A stretch of DNA of 8,737 nucleotides from Undibacterium sp. (GTDB lineage Bacteria; Pseudomonadota; Gammaproteobacteria; Burkholderiales; Burkholderiaceae_D). The notes below the pieces were generated by a model. It saw nothing but the letters and a program-made list of their open reading frames with translations. It was not told where the DNA came from and did not search any database. Shown in pieces: positions 1 to 6,702 of the stretch. A program made the translations under genes and the position numbers. Within the stretch, counting starts at the first letter, position 1. The number at the start of each line of letters is the position of its first letter. The DNA lies in contig JAIELM010000109.1 of the NCBI GenBank assembly GCA_019752975.1, forward strand, positions 1-8,737, read 5' to 3'.

Positions 1-1061
1 CACGCGAAGCCAAGGAAATTCTTTCCACCCAATCATCGACCTATGTCGATGCAAAACTCAATTCTGGCGAACTAGTCCATCTTCAAATCACCAATGCAGC
101 TTTTACCAGTATGACTGAGAACTTGGTGCTCAAAACCATTACTCCTTGTCGCAAAGTTTTGCGTGATGCTCAATTAACGATAGATGATATTGATGGTGTA
201 GTGCTGGTCGGTGGTGCAACCCGCATGCCGCATGTACGCAAAGCCGTAACGGAATTTTTTCAAACCACACCACTCACCAATATCGACCCAGATAAAGTCG
301 TCGCGCTAGGTGCAGCGATACAAGCCAATCTATTGGCGGGCAATCGCGCCGCAGGTGACGATTGGCTCTTGTTAGACGTGATTCCACTCTCCTTAGGAAT
401 TGAAACCATGGGAGGATTATCCGAGAAAGTCATCCCACGTAATTCAACCATTCCTTGTGCACGGGCACAAGAATTTACCACCTTCAAAGACGGTCAAACC
501 GCGTTGGCGATTCATGTAGTGCAAGGTGAACGTGAGCTCGTTTCAGACTGTCGCTCACTGGCTAAGTTTGAACTACGTGGCATACCGCCTATGGCGGCTG
601 GTGCAGCAAGAATTCGCATCACCTATCAGGTTGATGCAGATGGTTTACTGGCTGTATCAGCGCGCGAATTACGTTCTGGGGTAGAAGCCTCGATCGTCGT
701 CAAACCGTCCTACGGCTTAGCAGATGAAGATATCGCACGCATGTTACAAGATTCCTTTGGTGCCTCGGAAATCGATATGCAGCAACGTGCGCTAAGAGAA
801 GAACAAGTCGAAGCAGATCGTCTTTTGTTGGCGATCGAGTCAGCACTAAATACCGACAAAAATCTACTCGATGATGTGGAACTCGCGTCCATCCTAACGC
901 TAGTGGAAAACCTACGCAGTGTCAAAACCGAAAATAATCATCAAAAAATCAAAGACAGCACCGCCGCACTTGCTGATGCAACAGAAGAATTTGCCGCGAG
1001 ACGTATGGATCAAAGTGTGCGTAGCGCTTTAGCCGGTAAGAATTTAAATGAATTTAATTGA
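1..1061 (+). CDS. hscA: Fe-S cluster assembly chaperone HscA (Hsp70 family), 3' part
   Basis: Specialised Hsp70 that binds the scaffold IscU and uses ATP to help pass its [2Fe-2S] cluster to acceptor proteins in the cytoplasm. The frame is open from base 3, so the gene starts before the window; the Met at 111 is internal. About 352 residues are present. The fragment shows the end of the ATPase domain with the Hsp70 signature [10 protein letters not shown] (fragment residues 67-76), the GAAIQANLL helix, the linker region [14 protein letters not shown] (about 125-138) that opens the substrate-binding domain, and a helical lid rich in Glu and Ala at the C-terminus. E. coli HscA has 616 residues, so roughly 260 N-terminal residues are missing. 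fdx follows after 12 bases, the usual ISC order, which favours HscA over DnaK. The C-terminus lacks DnaK's acidic EEV-type tail. Confidence 0.95.
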   Translation, partial: REAKEILSTQSSTYVDAKLNSGELVHLQITNAAFTSMTENLVLKTITPCRKVLRDAQLTIDDIDGVVLVGGATRMPHVRKAVTEFFQTTPLTNIDPDKVVALGAAIQANLLAGNRAAGDDWLLLDVIPLSLGIETMGGLSEKVIPRNSTIPCARAQEFTTFKDGQTALAIHVVQGERELVSDCRSLAKFELRGIPPMAAGAARIRITYQVDADGLLAVSARELRSGVEASIVVKPSYGLADEDIARMLQDSFGASEIDMQQRALREEQVEADRLLLAIESALNTDKNLLDDVELASILTLVENLRSVKTENNHQKIKDSTAALADATEEFAARRMDQSVRSALAGKNLNEFN

Positions 1062-1073
1062 AGACACCTCATC

Positions 1074-1412
1074 ATGCCAAAAATAACCATACTACCCCAT
1101 GCTCAACTTTGTCCAAATGGAAAAATAATCGAGAGCGAATCAGGCAAATCACTCTGCGAAGCCTTAGTAGAAAATACGGTAGAAATTGAGCACGCCTGTG
1201 AAATGTCGTGCGCCTGCACCACCTGCCACGTCGTGATCCGCGAGGGTTTCGCCTCTCTCAACAGTTCTAGCGATGATGAGGAAGACCTATTGGATGCTGC
1301 TTGGGGCCTAGAATCAACTTCACGACTATCTTGCCAAGTTAAATTAGGACTTCAAGACATTACTATTGAGATTCCTAAATACACGATCAATCACGCTAGG
1401 GAAAATCATTGA
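1074..1412 (+). CDS. fdx: ISC-type [2Fe-2S] ferredoxin
   Basis: Adrenodoxin-like ferredoxin thought to supply electrons for cluster assembly on IscU. The 112-residue protein is about the length of E. coli Fdx (111). The four cluster ligands are visible at C42, C48, C51 and C87 (pattern C-x5-C-x2-C ... C), within ACEMSCACTTCHV and RLSCQVKL; the spacing is that of the E. coli protein. The acidic stretch SSSDDEEDLLD (64-74) and following helix are typical partner-binding features of this subfamily. Two extra cysteines lie at 13, 28 and another at 46; C46 is the usual extra Cys between ligands. The start is 12 bases after hscA and has no obvious Shine-Dalgarno, so translation is probably coupled to hscA. 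No iscX follows, unlike in E. coli. Confidence 0.96.
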   Translation: MPKITILPHAQLCPNGKIIESESGKSLCEALVENTVEIEHACEMSCACTTCHVVIREGFASLNSSSDDEEDLLDAAWGLESTSRLSCQVKLGLQDITIEIPKYTINHARENH

Positions 1413-1528
1413 CCTAGCACTTAACTATAGCGCCTTGCGGTTTTTGTGGCTAGCCGAGCAGCAATAGGGGCTAATTTATAACTTTTAAATCGCTTCCCCA
1501 ATTGCACGCTTGCTCAAATAGTCAAAAC

Positions 1529-1547
1529 CTTCTACCATCAGTAGAAG
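1529..1547 (+). promoter_or_regulatory. Perfect 7-bp hairpin in the leader of the histidine kinase
   Basis: CTTCTAC (1529-1535) and GTAGAAG (1541-1547) are exact inverted repeats around the five-base loop CATCA. The hairpin ends 36 bases before the kinase start codon. No T-run follows, so it is not a standard intrinsic terminator; it could be an operator for a dimeric regulator, an mRNA leader structure, or chance. The rest of the 1413-1583 gap between fdx and the kinase holds only a weak 5-bp inverted repeat (TAGCC 1451-1455, GGCTA 1469-1473), AT-rich sequence and no coding frame I believe. A very weak promoter match (TTGCTC at 1510, TACCAT at 1533) overlaps the hairpin. Confidence 0.4.
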
Positions 1548-1583
1548 TTAGGTGCCCAACAAAAAAATAGAAAGGTTCTAGTA

Positions 1584-3194
1584 ATGCGACTGCAATCTTT
1601 CGTTAGCTTTATACTCAGTCGAATAACCCTACGTGTCGCGGTGATACTTGCCGTCTTCTTCGGCTTAGCTTTTACCTCTTCTATCCTGATTCCTTATCAG
1701 CTCAAAAAAATAGAAGGCGACAGTCTAACCAAGATCAACGATGACCATCAGCGCCTAACCGAAATTTTATCCGTCATTTTGAGCGAACCCGTATGGCAGA
1801 TCACACCAGAAATCGCCAAATTATCTAGTGAAGTGGTGTATTCAGATCAACGCGTTGCTGAAATTAATGTCATCACACTGCCGGACAAGAAAACATTTAT
1901 CACGCTAGACGCACACAAAGCCGATCAAAAAGGTAATTTTCGTACAGTATCTCGTAACATTACCCATGGCGACCAAATCATAGGCGAAGTACAGCTCACT
2001 TTAGCTGACGACTTGATGCAAGCAGAGATTAAAGCCAGTTATGAGAGAGCAATCATCATCGCAGCCATCTCGTTTTTACTCTCAGTCATTTGTATTTTGA
2101 TGGTGTTGCAGTGGCGCTTGGTACAACCGATTAAACTGTTGATCGCCAAATCGGATCTACTCGCCAGCGGCGAACTGAATGAACCGATTAGCCTTGATCG
2201 TAAAGATGAAATTGGACTTCTTGCGCTACGATTAGAATCAACCAGACAGGCACTACAAAGATCTTTCTACGAATTGGAAATCAAAAACCAACAGCTCCTA
2301 GAATACTCAGGCACGCTAGAGTCAAAAGTGCGACTACGTACACAAGAACTAGAAAACGCCAATCACCATCTAGAAGCCGCCTTAGCCAACGTCAATAGTG
2401 CACAAAATGAATTGGCACGGATAGAACGTATGGCGGCGCTAGGTTCTATGGTTGCGGGCGTAGCACATGAGTTAAACACGCCACTAGGGAACTGCCTACT
2501 GGTCGCCAGCACCTTAAGCGACGAGACTAAGGTACTAGAACGTAGCATGACTGAAGGTACGATGCGCCGCTCTGATCTCAGCCATTACGTTGCCGCAGCG
2601 GCTGAGTCGTCCAAACTTCTCATGCGCGGCCTACATCAAGCAGCGCAATTGGTTGGTGATTTTAAACAAGTCGCAGTTGATCAATCGAGCGCGCAACGAC
2701 GCACTTTTACCCTAGTAGTGGTATTTCAAGAACTGGCTGCTTTACTCCACTCCAGCTTAAAGAAAACCCCATTCAATCTAGAACTCGATATTCCTGATGA
2801 CATAGAATTGGACAGTTACCCTGGCCCGCTAGGCCAAGTCTTCAGCAATCTTGTGAACAATGCCGTGGTACACGGCTTAGACGGCATGAGTCATGGCAAT
2901 ATGAGTTGCATGGCCAGACGTCAAGGTGAACAAGTCTTAATTGTCTTCCAGGATTCCGGCAAAGGCATTCCGCAGAATATCGTCAAGCGTATCTTCGAAC
3001 CCTTCTTTACCACCAAATTTGGCAAAGGTGGAAGCGGGTTAGGTCTATCGATCACGTTTAACATCATTACCAATGTGCTTGGCGGTGAAATCCATGTCAG
3101 CAGTGAGCCTAACCAAGGTGCACGCTTTGAAATTACCATACCACTAGTCGCGCCTAAAAACCAAGAACTAGATCAAAACCTTCTTCCCGCTTAA
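1584..3194 (+). CDS. Membrane sensor histidine kinase, HPK4-like, orphan
   Basis: A 536-residue two-component sensor kinase. In order: a transmembrane helix at about 17-38, a periplasmic sensor region (about 40-155) of no family I recognise, a second membrane helix (156-178), a HAMP linker (about 180-232, with DRKDEIGLLALRLEST), a coiled coil (about 228-285), the H-box GVAHELNTPLG with phosphoacceptor His295, and a HATPase domain. The latter has the N-box NLVNNAVVHG (Asn422-Asn426), G1 DSGKGIP (457-463), the F-box FEPFFTTKFGKG and G2 GGSGLGLS (482-489). All catalytic boxes are intact. The HELN-P-G pattern resembles the HPK4 group, which includes NtrB/DctB-like kinases. AGAAAGG at 1569-1575 is a good Shine-Dalgarno 8 bases before the ATG. 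No response regulator gene lies in the window, so its partner and signal are unknown. thyA follows after 27 bases. Confidence 0.93.
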   Translation: MRLQSFVSFILSRITLRVAVILAVFFGLAFTSSILIPYQLKKIEGDSLTKINDDHQRLTEILSVILSEPVWQITPEIAKLSSEVVYSDQRVAEINVITLPDKKTFITLDAHKADQKGNFRTVSRNITHGDQIIGEVQLTLADDLMQAEIKASYERAIIIAAISFLLSVICILMVLQWRLVQPIKLLIAKSDLLASGELNEPISLDRKDEIGLLALRLESTRQALQRSFYELEIKNQQLLEYSGTLESKVRLRTQELENANHHLEAALANVNSAQNELARIERMAALGSMVAGVAHELNTPLGNCLLVASTLSDETKVLERSMTEGTMRRSDLSHYVAAAAESSKLLMRGLHQAAQLVGDFKQVAVDQSSAQRRTFTLVVVFQELAALLHSSLKKTPFNLELDIPDDIELDSYPGPLGQVFSNLVNNAVVHGLDGMSHGNMSCMARRQGEQVLIVFQDSGKGIPQNIVKRIFEPFFTTKFGKGGSGLGLSITFNIITNVLGGEIHVSSEPNQGARFEITIPLVAPKNQELDQNLLPA

Positions 3195-3221
3195 TTTATT
3201 ACCTTCCTATTTTTACCCACA

Positions 3222-4016
3222 ATGCAACAATACCTCGACTTTATGCGCCATGTGCAAGAGAATGGCACCCTAAAAACTGATAGAACGGGCACCGGAACAC
3301 GCTCAGTCTTTGGCTACCAAATGCGGTTCGACTTAGCGCTTGGATTTCCTTTAGTCACAAGCAAAAAACTTCATCTCAAGTCCATCATTCACGAACTTAT
3401 TTGGTTCTTGGCGGGATCGACTAACACCAAATACCTTAAAGAAAATGGCGTCTCTATCTGGGATGACTGGGCCGATGCCAACGGTGACCTTGGTCCAGTA
3501 TATGGTTCACAATGGCGCAGTTGGCCATTGCCCAATGGCGGTCACGTGGATCAAATTGCGCAGGTAGTGGAGCAGATTAAGATCAATCCAGACTCTCGTC
3601 GTTTGATTGTCTCGGCTTGGAATGTGGCGGACATTCCGCAAATGAAGCTACCGCCCTGCCATGCCTTCTTCCAATTCTACGTGGCTGATGGCCGTCTATC
3701 CTGTCAGTTATATCAACGCAGCGCCGATATTTTTCTTGGTGTACCGTTTAATATCGCCTCTTACGCCTTATTGACTCATATGATCGCGCAACAATGTCAG
3801 CTCCAAGTCGGTGAATTCATATGGACGGGTGGTGATTGTCATTTGTACAGTAATCACCTGGATCAGGTACAAGAGCAACTTTCACGAACACCACTAGCTC
3901 TGCCAAGCTTGAATATTCTCCGCAAGCCAGATTCAATTTTTGATTATCGTTATGAAGATTTCGAAATAATGAACTATCAGAGCCATCCACATATCAAAGC
4001 ACCAGTAGCAGTCTAG
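3222..4016 (+). CDS. thyA: Thymidylate synthase
   Basis: Makes dTMP from dUMP, using 5,10-methylene-tetrahydrofolate as both one-carbon donor and reductant and releasing dihydrofolate; cytoplasmic dimer. The 264-residue length equals that of E. coli ThyA. The key residues fall at the E. coli positions: phosphate-binding Arg21, Glu58, Trp80, Tyr94, Arg126-Arg127, the nucleophile Cys146 in [15 protein letters not shown] (165-169), Asn177, and His207/Tyr209 in DCHLYSNH. The protein ends APVAV as in the family. The start agrees with the family N-terminus (MQQYLDFM), yet the upstream bases are pyrimidine-rich with no Shine-Dalgarno, so translation may depend on ribosomes leaving the kinase gene 27 bases upstream. 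folA lies downstream in the same direction. Confidence 0.98.
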   Translation: MQQYLDFMRHVQENGTLKTDRTGTGTRSVFGYQMRFDLALGFPLVTSKKLHLKSIIHELIWFLAGSTNTKYLKENGVSIWDDWADANGDLGPVYGSQWRSWPLPNGGHVDQIAQVVEQIKINPDSRRLIVSAWNVADIPQMKLPPCHAFFQFYVADGRLSCQLYQRSADIFLGVPFNIASYALLTHMIAQQCQLQVGEFIWTGGDCHLYSNHLDQVQEQLSRTPLALPSLNILRKPDSIFDYRYEDFEIMNYQSHPHIKAPVAV

Positions 4017-4060
4017 GTTGCTTCTATTTCAACTATAAAAGCGTTCAATACAAAGAAACC

Positions 4061-4099
4061 AGAGGGATTTTATTACGCCCTGCATTTCCCTCTTTTTTT
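4061..4099 (+). terminator. Terminator-like hairpin between thyA and folA
   Basis: AGAGGGA (4061-4067) pairs perfectly with TCCCTCT (4087-4093), and the stem runs straight into a T7 tract (4093-4099). The 19-base loop is longer than in most intrinsic terminators and the stem is only 7 bp, so strength is uncertain. It lies 44 bases after the thyA stop and 47 bases before the folA start. It may end the thyA transcript fully, or only in part so that folA is expressed by readthrough. I see no convincing promoter between it and folA. Confidence 0.6.
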
Positions 4100-4146
4100 G
4101 CCCCCTCGTGTTGAAACATTTTAAGATTTTGTCTTTTTTTAAAAAT

Positions 4147-4644
4147 ATGCCCAATCTCACCATCATCGTCGCCACAGACAAAAACCGTGGCATAGGAATA
4201 GAAAATCAACTGCCTTGGCATTTACCCGAAGATTTAGCACACTTTAAGCGCACCACCACAGGACACGCCATCGTCATGGGACGTAAGACCTTCGACTCCA
4301 TCGGGCGCGCCCTACCCAATCGCCAGAACATCGTTATCAGCCGCAATCGTGAATGGAAACATGAAGGAGTGGTTTCAGCATCATCCATCGAAGAAGCCAT
4401 TACCAAACTCGGTGAAACGGCCGTATTTGTCATCGGCGGTGCGCAAATTTACCAGCAAGCACTGGCGTTAGCACATACACTGATCGTCACCGAAATACAG
4501 GAAGAGTTTGCATGTGATGCTTTTTTTCCACAGATTGAAGCGACAATATGGCAAGAAAACTCACGCGAACATTTTGTATCAACGAATAATCAGTTAAACT
4601 ATGACATTGTTACATATGTAAGAATTTCAGGCGACGCTCGTTAA
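4147..4644 (+). CDS. folA: Dihydrofolate reductase
   Basis: Reduces dihydrofolate to tetrahydrofolate with NADPH, recycling the product of the neighbouring ThyA. With the ATG at 4147 the protein has 165 residues, close to the 159 of E. coli FolA. Visible motifs are the start IIVATDKNRGIGIENQLPW (Met20-loop region), LPEDLAHFK with catalytic Asp29 (Asp27 in E. coli), the NADPH-binding MGRKTFDSIGRALPNR, and VIGGAQIYQQAL with the conserved Gly-Gly. An in-frame GTG at 4108 would add 13 residues (LKHFKILSFFKN) with no family counterpart and would begin 9 bases after a T-run, so I reject it. Neither start has a clear Shine-Dalgarno; the 20 bases before 4147 are T- and A-rich. This looks like a chromosomal FolA, not a trimethoprim-resistance DfrB type. 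Confidence 0.97.
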   Translation: MPNLTIIVATDKNRGIGIENQLPWHLPEDLAHFKRTTTGHAIVMGRKTFDSIGRALPNRQNIVISRNREWKHEGVVSASSIEEAITKLGETAVFVIGGAQIYQQALALAHTLIVTEIQEEFACDAFFPQIEATIWQENSREHFVSTNNQLNYDIVTYVRISGDAR

Positions 4645-4716
4645 GAACCTCGGCAGCTAGGCAGACTGCGCCGTACAGGTCGCACTTACAATAAGATAAA
4701 TAGAATTGGAATAAAA

Positions 4717-5286
4717 ATGTCAGCAGGTGGTTTTCACGTACACGGTCCACATGACCACGAATTAGAACATGCAGCACACGGTGGAAATGATTTCTCCAGC
4801 AAGATTGCGGTGATGACGGCCATTATGGCGACCGTAGGTGCGCTACTCGGCTATCAAGGTGGCGCTACACAAAATGAAGCGGCAATGTTCAAAAACAGCG
4901 CGGCAATTGCCAAAACTGAAGCCTCCAATAGATGGAGTCACTATCAATCTAAGTCAAACAAGCAAAATTTAGCAGAACTGGCCATTACACTTCCAGGCGC
5001 AGATGTAGAAAAATACAAAACCGAAGTAGAGCGCTATAAAAAAGAAAAAGAAGAGATCAAAAAAGAAGCAGAAGCATTAGAGCATAAGGTCGAGCAATTA
5101 GAGGCGTCATCAGAGGCTTCACTTCACCAACATCACCGTTGGGCACAGGCGATGACAGCGGTGCAAATTGCGATTTCCTTAGCCGCAATTGCCCTGTTAA
5201 CGAAGAAAAAATGGCTGCAATACGCCTCCTATGGCGTAGCAACTGCAGGTGTCGCGGTCGCCGTATTGGCGTGGCAGCATATTTAG
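4717..5286 (+). CDS. DUF4337-type membrane protein with His-rich N-terminus
   Basis: A 189-residue protein resembling the DUF4337 family, whose function is unknown; the match rests on the recalled family pattern of an N-terminal membrane helix followed by NEA...A..EASNRWSHYQSKS (53-80). Layout: a histidine-rich start with His at 7, 9, 12, 14, 18 and 21; a hydrophobic helix at about 29-47; the conserved W-x-x-Y-Q-x-K-S segment (73-80); a charged coiled coil at about 96-132 made of Lys and Glu; then two membrane helices (about 143-161 and 166-187). The hydrophobic-coil-hydrophobic plan suggests an inner-membrane protein with a long helical hairpin on one side. GGA at 4708-4710 is a modest ribosome site. 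The next gene starts 12 bases later and seems translationally coupled. Confidence 0.85.
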   Translation: MSAGGFHVHGPHDHELEHAAHGGNDFSSKIAVMTAIMATVGALLGYQGGATQNEAAMFKNSAAIAKTEASNRWSHYQSKSNKQNLAELAITLPGADVEKYKTEVERYKKEKEEIKKEAEALEHKVEQLEASSEASLHQHHRWAQAMTAVQIAISLAAIALLTKKKWLQYASYGVATAGVAVAVLAWQHI

Positions 5287-5298
5287 GAGTCGGGTATT

Positions 5299-6003
5299 AT
5301 GAATAAATTGGTGACCTCACTGGCAGCGTTGTGCTGGTTTGCAAGCTCAACCGGGCAAGCGCAAACTGCGCCGACAGAAGCGCTCCCTCAGTTTCCGCTC
5401 TGGGCTAAAACCACGGAAACTGGAATCAATTTATCCAAAAATCCGCAATACCAATTTGGTGTAGATTTCAACTTCGACCTGCGCAAAAATTCTAACGGCA
5501 CTAACATTTTTCCAAAATCTGCCTTCGATAAAGACGTGTTCGGCAGATTGAATCCGCGAGCAAATACCAGCGAAAGCGCTGGCGCTTTTTTCAATTACCG
5601 CCTCAATTCGGATTACGCATTAACGTCTGGGATAAAATATAACACGATCAGCCAAACCAATTGGCAAAATTGGCAGTTAAGCTTAGGCGCCAAAACCGTC
5701 AAAATATTTAATCGACGCAATCGCATCAGCACTAGCCTAAACTTTAACTGGTCCAGTCTAGCGCAAACCAATAATGACTTATGGGGCAGAGGTGAATCGT
5801 TATCGAACTTAGCACGCCTTAACCAATTCACACCGCAACTCAATCGCAGCGAATTACATCTCAATTCAAGCTGGAACTGGGATATTAACGCTAACTGGTC
5901 ACTCTCCAGCGGTATCAGCGCGCGCCAAGTACTCAACAAAAACCCTTTTATCAACCAACGCACGCCAGTGACAGTATTCTCAGTGGCGACGTATCGGTTT
6001 TAA
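5299..6003 (+). CDS. Predicted exported outer-membrane beta-barrel protein, uncharacterised
   Basis: A 234-residue protein I do not recognise as a named family. It has a signal peptide (Lys3, hydrophobic core about 4-17, likely cut after Ala21 in TGQA|Q). The mature part is rich in Asn, Ser and aromatic residues and shows alternating amphipathic strands: about 95-101, 105-114, 123-134, 143-152, 183-194, 198-209 and 223-234. The last residues, VFSVATYRF, end in Phe with alternating hydrophobics, the usual C-terminal signal for beta-barrel insertion. Roughly eight strands would fit, which is an estimate by eye. AGGAG at 5285-5289 is a strong Shine-Dalgarno overlapping the stop codon of the DUF4337 gene, so both are probably made together. 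The 3' end overlaps the convergent ybbA by four bases. Confidence 0.8.
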   Translation: MNKLVTSLAALCWFASSTGQAQTAPTEALPQFPLWAKTTETGINLSKNPQYQFGVDFNFDLRKNSNGTNIFPKSAFDKDVFGRLNPRANTSESAGAFFNYRLNSDYALTSGIKYNTISQTNWQNWQLSLGAKTVKIFNRRNRISTSLNFNWSSLAQTNNDLWGRGESLSNLARLNQFTPQLNRSELHLNSSWNWDINANWSLSSGISARQVLNKNPFINQRTPVTVFSVATYRF

Positions 6004-6686
6004 TCTAGCAAACGCCCTGCAGCAATCTTTAATGTACGCCCACAACGCGCAGCGATAGCAAGATCATGAGTCACCAACACTAAGGTAGAACCACGCTCGC
6101 GATTAAGCGCAAACATCAGTTGTATCACTGCTTCACCAGTCGCTGCATCTAAGCTACCTGTAGGTTCATCTGCAAACAAAAGCGGTGGCTCAGTCACAAA
6201 TGCCCGCGCGAGCGCAACCCTTTGCTGCTCACCACCCGAGAGGAATTTGGGATAATGTTTTAAACGACTGGATAAGCCAACTTTATCCAACATCGCCTCA
6301 GCCTTCTGCTTAGCCTCTTTATCACCGCGTAGTTCCAGCGGTAACATCACGTTTTCTAACGCGTTTAAATGCATCAGCAATTGAAAAGACTGGAACACAA
6401 AGCCCAACTGATTCTTTCTCAGTAATGCCCTACCATCCTCGTCCAAAGCAAAAATATCCACTCCGCCCAATATAACTTTACCCTCACTAGGAGTATCCAA
6501 GCCCGCCAACAATCCTAACAAAGTGGACTTACCTGAACCTGAGGCACCAACAATCGCCAAGGTCTCCCCCGCTTGCGCACTAAACGCGATATCATGCAAA
6601 ATTGTGAGTTCGCCGGTCGCGTCGCTCACACGTTTACTCAAATTATTTACTTCAATTGCAGGCGCTGCAGCGGCATTAGCTATCAT
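6000..6686 (-). CDS. ybbA: ABC transporter ATP-binding protein, YbbA/LolD-like
   Basis: Cytoplasmic ATPase subunit of a MacB/LolCDE-type (mechanotransmission) ABC system. The 228 residues hold Walker [10 protein letters not shown] (47-55), Q-loop Gln99 in [10 protein letters not shown], signature LSGGEQQR (149-156), Walker B LLFADEP (169-175, Glu174 catalytic), D-loop SLD (178-180) and switch His207. The wording [15 protein letters not shown] and its position head-to-head with tesA match E. coli ybbA, as opposed to lolD. E. coli has the permease gene ybbP just after ybbA; here the convergent barrel gene occupies that place, so the permease partner must be elsewhere or absent. The ATG at 6686 gives a family-like N-terminus but has no Shine-Dalgarno, and the frame has no other start upstream before a stop. 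Confidence 0.93.
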   Translation of the reverse strand: MIANAAAAPAIEVNNLSKRVSDATGELTILHDIAFSAQAGETLAIVGASGSGKSTLLGLLAGLDTPSEGKVILGGVDIFALDEDGRALLRKNQLGFVFQSFQLLMHLNALENVMLPLELRGDKEAKQKAEAMLDKVGLSSRLKHYPKFLSGGEQQRVALARAFVTEPPLLFADEPTGSLDAATGEAVIQLMFALNRERGSTLVLVTHDLAIAARCGRTLKIAAGRLLD

Positions 6687-6693
6687 AGAGAGG
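6687..6693 (+). promoter_or_regulatory. Ribosome binding site that fixes the tesA start
   Basis: AGAGAGG at 6687-6693 lies 9 bases before the GTG at 6703 and is the only purine-rich site near the 5' end of tesA. It lies wholly inside the 16-base interval between the ybbA and tesA start codons. Confidence 0.65.
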
Positions 6694-6702
6694 TCAGTAT
6701 CC

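Noticed and set aside
111..113. ATG at 111 as the hscA start
   Set aside because: The frame continues upstream to the window edge with HscA-like residues, and a start here would remove most of the ATPase domain.
1441..1445. T5 run after fdx as an intrinsic terminator
   Set aside because: Only a 3-bp stem (CGC/GCG) precedes it.
4108..4146. Upstream GTG start for folA giving 178 residues
   Set aside because: The 13 extra residues match nothing in DHFR, no ribosome site precedes it, and the ATG at 4147 gives the family N-terminus.
4147..4644. folA as an acquired trimethoprim-resistance gene
   Set aside because: It sits next to thyA with typical chromosomal FolA motifs and no integron or mobile element signs.
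4645..4716. Promoter before the DUF4337 gene (TACAAT at 4687-4692)
   Set aside because: The -10 match is fair but no acceptable -35 sequence lies 16-18 bases upstream.
5613..5963. 116-residue minus-strand frame under the barrel gene
   Set aside because: Composition (Leu/Arg-rich, no motif) is that of an antisense shadow; the plus-strand gene has a signal peptide, ribosome site and barrel ending.
6523..6702. Long N-terminal extension of tesA inside ybbA
   Set aside because: It is antisense to ybbA coding sequence and would place a normal signal peptide 60 residues into the protein; GTG 6703 has a good ribosome site.
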